Assembly (NCBI GenBank): GCA_028565635.1
Contig: JAOXYB010039717.1
Span: 1,217 to 13,204, forward strand
DNA from: Phoronis ovalis
Lineage: Eukaryota; Phoronida; Phoronidae
Direction: 5' to 3'
Length of the DNA: 11,988 nucleotides
The notes beneath the pieces are model-generated. The model was not told where the DNA came from. It saw only the letters and a list, made by a program, of their open reading frames with translations, and searched no databases. Each line of letters opens with the position of its first letter. Within the stretch, counting starts at the first letter, position 1. Positions 9,266 to 11,988 of the stretch are shown in pieces. Made by a program: the position numbers and the translations under genes.

Positions 9266-9552
9266 GATAAAAAGGATAATGTTTCGATTGTCAAAGGACA
9301 TGATCAACGGAGATAGACCCTATAGACATAATCTCTGTCATCCAGTTTAAGCATTCGCGCCTGTATTGTTCAAAGGCTACTGAGTTCGGTCAGAGTGGAC
9401 CGATGATAAAAAGGTTAACTATGGGTTGTTTCAATTGTCAATGGATGATCAACGGAGATAGACCCTAGACATAATCTCTGTCAACCAGTTTAAGCACGCG
9501 CGCCTGTATTGTTCAAAGGCTACTCAGTGAGTTCGGTCAAAGTGGACCGACG
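9266..9552. repeat. Tandem duplication, about 140-bp units, with a conserved hairpin
   Basis: Unit 1 (9266-9404) and unit 2 (9405-9552) both run from GATAAAAAGG through GATCAACGGAGATAGACCCT and CGCCTGTATTGTTCAAAGGC to a hairpin TCGGTC-loop-GACCGA (9386-9403 and 9533-9550). The unit ends are matched by GAGTTCGTC...GATAAAAAGG just before 9266, hinting at a third, truncated unit on the left. Units differ by small indels and substitutions. Confidence 0.88.
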
Positions 9553-10795
9553 ACCTTAAGATTATTTAATAAATAAACCATATAGTGTATATTAATTGAA
9601 TGGTACATAATCTGTCGAAGATAATTTTTCAATTAAACATATCCCTGACTGGTTATTAAATTACAACATTTATGTATAATAATTCTTTGTTTACATTTTA
9701 GGGTCGCAGCAACATTTTACACATGCAGCAGGTCTGCCACTATGTAACTGATTACAAACTAGACTAGGACATTCACATATATACTACCACAGGGTCAATA
9801 AAGGGCCAGTCTGAATAAATCCATCCGTTAATGTTCTGTGCTTCTCAATAAGGTACTTCCAAATTAACAGCTGGATTTCTTCAGACTGTAATAATAGGGA
9901 CAATTTTCAGCAATCTTATGTATTTGTTAAAAGCCAGGCTATCTAGTTCTTTTAGGAGATCTATATTCAGAAATCCCAAACAAAACCTTAAAAAATAATA
10001 TTTTATGACATATATTGGAAGCGTGTCAGTTTGAGCCAGTTTACTCGAAATGCATCAAGAATGTTAAAATTTTCTGGGGGGGCTTGCGTTGCTCCCATAG
10101 CCACTTAGATAACGTAAATCTTCCTGTCACGTTACGCATGATTATAATAATTGATACACGACCACCAGATAAAGATTTTTTCTGCGCAGGAATGCGTAAC
10201 TTGTCAAGCGACTACTGTCATGCATCGCTGTCGCTTTTAAAACAAACTGGGATTAGTCAAACTAACTAATATTACATAGGGATAAATGCAAACAGAGATT
10301 ACTTTAAAAGTTGGTCGTAAATTTTCAGCTGTATATATGCTAACATATTTATATCATTTACCAAAATTTTCTCACTTTATGATCTTCATCTACATGTAAC
10401 TCAATAACTTCATTCATTCTATAGATTCTTTAAGCTTTGACGAAATTACAGGAATAAAAAATTAAACTTAATTTAAAATAAATTTACGAGAAAGTTACGT
10501 CAGTAATTTACTATGTAAGCAAAATATTTGAGCACTACTTAGTTAATCATAAAAGGTTATCAGATATTTTTACCGTGGATATATATTTAACTTGAAGAGT
10601 CATGCACCGTATCTGCCACTTAATGTGACTATGATCTGATTGCCCCGCTATCTTCAACATTCCAGGCAGTGTAAAATGCAAGAAGAATTTGATTAAAATT
10701 CCCAATAGAGTCAAGAGAGGAGACAACTGACATTAAAAAAGCTTATTGGTTGACCCTGCACGAAAAATCGGTAGTAGGTATGAGACATCATTATC
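9553..10795. other. Intergenic, no feature recognised
   Basis: This AT-rich stretch lies between the tandem duplication and the 3' end of the PARP14-like gene. An 84-codon plus-strand frame at 10015-10269 starts at a TTG, has no motif and is not supported. I see no exon of either neighbouring gene here. Confidence 0.6.
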
Positions 10796-10801
10796 TTTAT
10801 T
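10796..10801 (-). terminator. Candidate poly(A) signal of the PARP14-like gene
   Basis: AATAAA on the minus strand lies about 215 bases after the stop codon, a plausible 3' UTR length. The hexamer is common by chance in AT-rich DNA, so it is only a candidate. The proposed 3' UTR also contains two copies of TTATAAGTAA about 20 bases apart (about 10960-10989). Confidence 0.45.
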
Positions 10802-11016
10802 TATGAACGTACAAAATTGTCCACCAAGAGTTAGGGTATTTAGTTACTAGAAGACCAAATGTTATTATTGATGTGGATGGTAAAATTAATTGTTTCTTGT
10901 GCCAACTTTGGATCATGCATATCTTTATGCATGTAAACTGTTATGAATTTTCGCATACCTTATAAGTAAGGACTGCAAGTTATAAGTAACCTTCCGCAGA
11001 CTTTCCTATGCGATTA

Positions 11017-11297
11017 CTAAAATATGATTAAATATTCAGGATAAGCTTGATTATCATTGAATGCTACGAATATTGTCGGATCCGTTTCATTGTTCACTGT
11101 AGAGTCGTATAAAATAGCCGGGTTATTAGGATCTTTTGCTGGTGGTGCTTTCATGCTCTCGTCACCAAGCGTATATTGTCCTGTGAGTACTCGAGCTTGA
11201 TACATGTAACTGCAGCCAGTTTTGGGGTCAGGAGAGGTATAATCTAACGAATAGCTTGCATTTGTTGCGAAGTACACACCCATTCCAAATGCCACGG
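11017..11297 (-). CDS. PARP14-like gene, last coding exon
   Basis: The exon starts after the acceptor GTTTTATTTTAG and runs to the stop TAG. It encodes 92 residues, VAFGMGVYFATN through AYPEYLIIF, with the catalytic Tyr and the Ile at the triad's third position. The frame stays open upstream of 11297 into the intron, up to an apparent Met at 11379. That extension is not part of the protein, because the splice junction rebuilds the conserved GKNAVAFG motif exactly. Confidence 0.94.
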
Positions 11298-11876
11298 CTA
11301 AAATAAAACAATTGATGTGCCTTTGGACGTTAGCAGCAGTGTATACATGCGGGAAATAATTGCGAATTTTTATATACATTATAAGTTTGTTATTCTCCTT
11401 TAGAGCATGTACAAATCGGCACTTTAAACAGGGTATAGAGATTTGGAATGTGAACTGTTATTTAAAGAAAAGCATAACTGTCGTGCTCGTTTTCATGTGA
11501 AGGATAGCTGCTCCATAAACAGGTTACACACGTTATAAAAGTAATTAATGTTTTACTAGCACATGACAAAGGTTATCCATTACGTATACTTAACTTGTTG
11601 TAGTTATAAATATTTGCGGTAAATTCGCGATCAATGCAGGTGGTTTACATAAAAATGCATTGGAACATACAAACATACAATTATGACAAATTTGCATACA
11701 TACCGTTTTTTCCACAGAAACTTCGATTGAAACCTTGCGCGTTCATGTTATTAACAACATCTGGGCTTGTTCCATGGTATAGGACCGTTCGTTCGTTACA
11801 TATTCCTGCAGGATTTGTTTTCACCATGTGGGTTTTGTGTACACAGTAAGCTTGCCATAGCCTTGGATTTTGAATT
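11017..11876 (-). CDS. PARP14-like mono-ADP-ribosyltransferase, C-terminal catalytic domain, last two exons; N-terminus off right edge
   Basis: The coding sequence joins 11876-11704 and 11297-11017 and ends in TAG at 11019-11017. It encodes 150 residues from IQNPRLWQAY to AYPEYLIIF, which is most of a PARP catalytic domain; the enzyme moves ADP-ribose from NAD+ to a target. The triad positions read His (HGT, residue 34), Tyr (GVYFA, residue 66) and Ile (DPTIFVAF, residue 133). PARP1-type polymerases have Glu at the third position. Ile matches PARP10 and Leu matches PARP14/15, so mono-ADP-ribosylation is inferred. The segments NERTVLYHGT, GFNRSFCGKNAVAFG, RVLTGQYT and PPAKDPNNP match the PARP10/14/15 branch. 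Whether macrodomains or WWE domains precede it cannot be seen. The C-terminus stops right after the last beta-strand, with no tail. Confidence 0.93.
11298..11703 (-). other. Intron of the PARP14-like gene
   Basis: This is a 406-base GT-AG intron (GTATGT...TTTTAG on the minus strand), AT-rich. I see no repeat or other feature in it. Confidence 0.9.
11704..11876 (-). CDS. PARP14-like gene, penultimate exon (NAD-binding His)
   Basis: This exon of 173 bases starts one base into its phase (completing a codon from an off-window exon, probably Arg) and ends with one base, G, that joins CC of the next exon to make Ala. The acceptor is GATTTTCAG and the donor GTATGT. It encodes 57 full codons, with the HGT of the NAD pocket in the middle and GFNRSFCGKN at the end. 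The plus-strand open frame across it is only the antisense shadow. Confidence 0.92.
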
Positions 11877-11988
11877 CTGAAAATCTAATAAGTCATATAA
11901 CGAAAAATATAATCAACAGATATCAGTGGATTACGGCTGTTTGTATTTAAATAATGTTATCACACAAAAAAAACGAAAACATCATTAT
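11877..11988 (-). other. Intron of the PARP14-like gene, cut by the window edge
   Basis: This AT-rich sequence lies upstream of the acceptor at 11877-11879. The donor and the preceding exon lie beyond the right edge. I see nothing else in it. Confidence 0.8.

Noticed and set aside
10015-10269. An 84-codon plus-strand open frame
   Set aside because: It starts at TTG, has no motif and no splice sites placing it in either gene.
11298-11379. N-terminal extension of the last PARP exon up to a Met at 11379
   Set aside because: The acceptor at 11298-11299 joins the previous exon to give the exact family motif GKNAVAFG, so this stretch is intron.
11634-11849. A 71-codon plus-strand open frame
   Set aside because: It is antisense to the PARP exon at 11704-11876.
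1-11988. CRISPR arrays, bacterial operons, rRNA or intact tRNA genes
   Set aside because: No regular repeat-spacer pattern, no bacterial gene layout and no cloverleaf was found; the exon-intron structure shows animal DNA.

Overview
The window looks like nuclear DNA of an invertebrate animal, most likely a lophotrochozoan such as a bivalve mollusc. It is AT-rich, its coding sequence is split into small exons with GT-AG introns, it has many short repeats, and it has no bacterial-style open frames or ribosome binding sites. The taxon is inferred from general character only. Almost all long open frames are chance or lie antisense to exons. The real coding sequence was found by joining short exons on the minus strand.

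Two partial protein-coding genes are present, both on the minus strand. At the right, two exons (11704-11876 and 11017-11297) encode the C-terminal 150 residues of a PARP catalytic domain of the PARP10/14/15 type. It ends in a stop codon and has a candidate poly(A) signal at 10796-10801. Its N-terminal part lies beyond the right edge. At the left, four exons (4543-4573, 2467-2549, 2235-2345, 835-982) encode the N-terminal 115 residues of a sacsin-like protein, covering the start of its Hsp90-like (GHKL) ATPase fold. The gene continues past the left edge. The phases of all four internal junctions (three in the sacsin-like gene, one in the PARP gene) match, and each junction falls inside a conserved motif, so the models are strong although no single exon is long.

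The roughly 6.4 kb between the genes (4574-11016) shows no recognisable coding sequence. It holds a 74-bp tandem duplication (4681-4822), a small inverted-repeat element (5521-5638), a short degenerate 33-bp tandem (6014-6077), a possible 5' untranslated exon of the sacsin-like gene ending at a strong donor at 7415, one copy of a diverged dispersed repeat (8505-8699), and a tandem duplication of about 140 bp with a conserved hairpin (9266-9552). The second copy of the dispersed repeat lies inverted in a sacsin-gene intron (1514-1704). Introns of that gene also carry a possible tRNA-derived SINE (about 1933-2100) and a hammerhead-ribozyme-like motif (3633-3660). The latter sits directly after a 25-bp imperfect hairpin with a CRE palindrome in its loop, as would suit the remains of a Penelope-like element or retrozyme.

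Nothing shows that the two genes work together. Both families are large and variable in some invertebrates, and PARP14-type enzymes belong to innate immune responses in vertebrates, so their co-oriented adjacency is worth noting. I found no clear case of an undescribed system; the ribozyme-like region is the most unusual non-coding signal.
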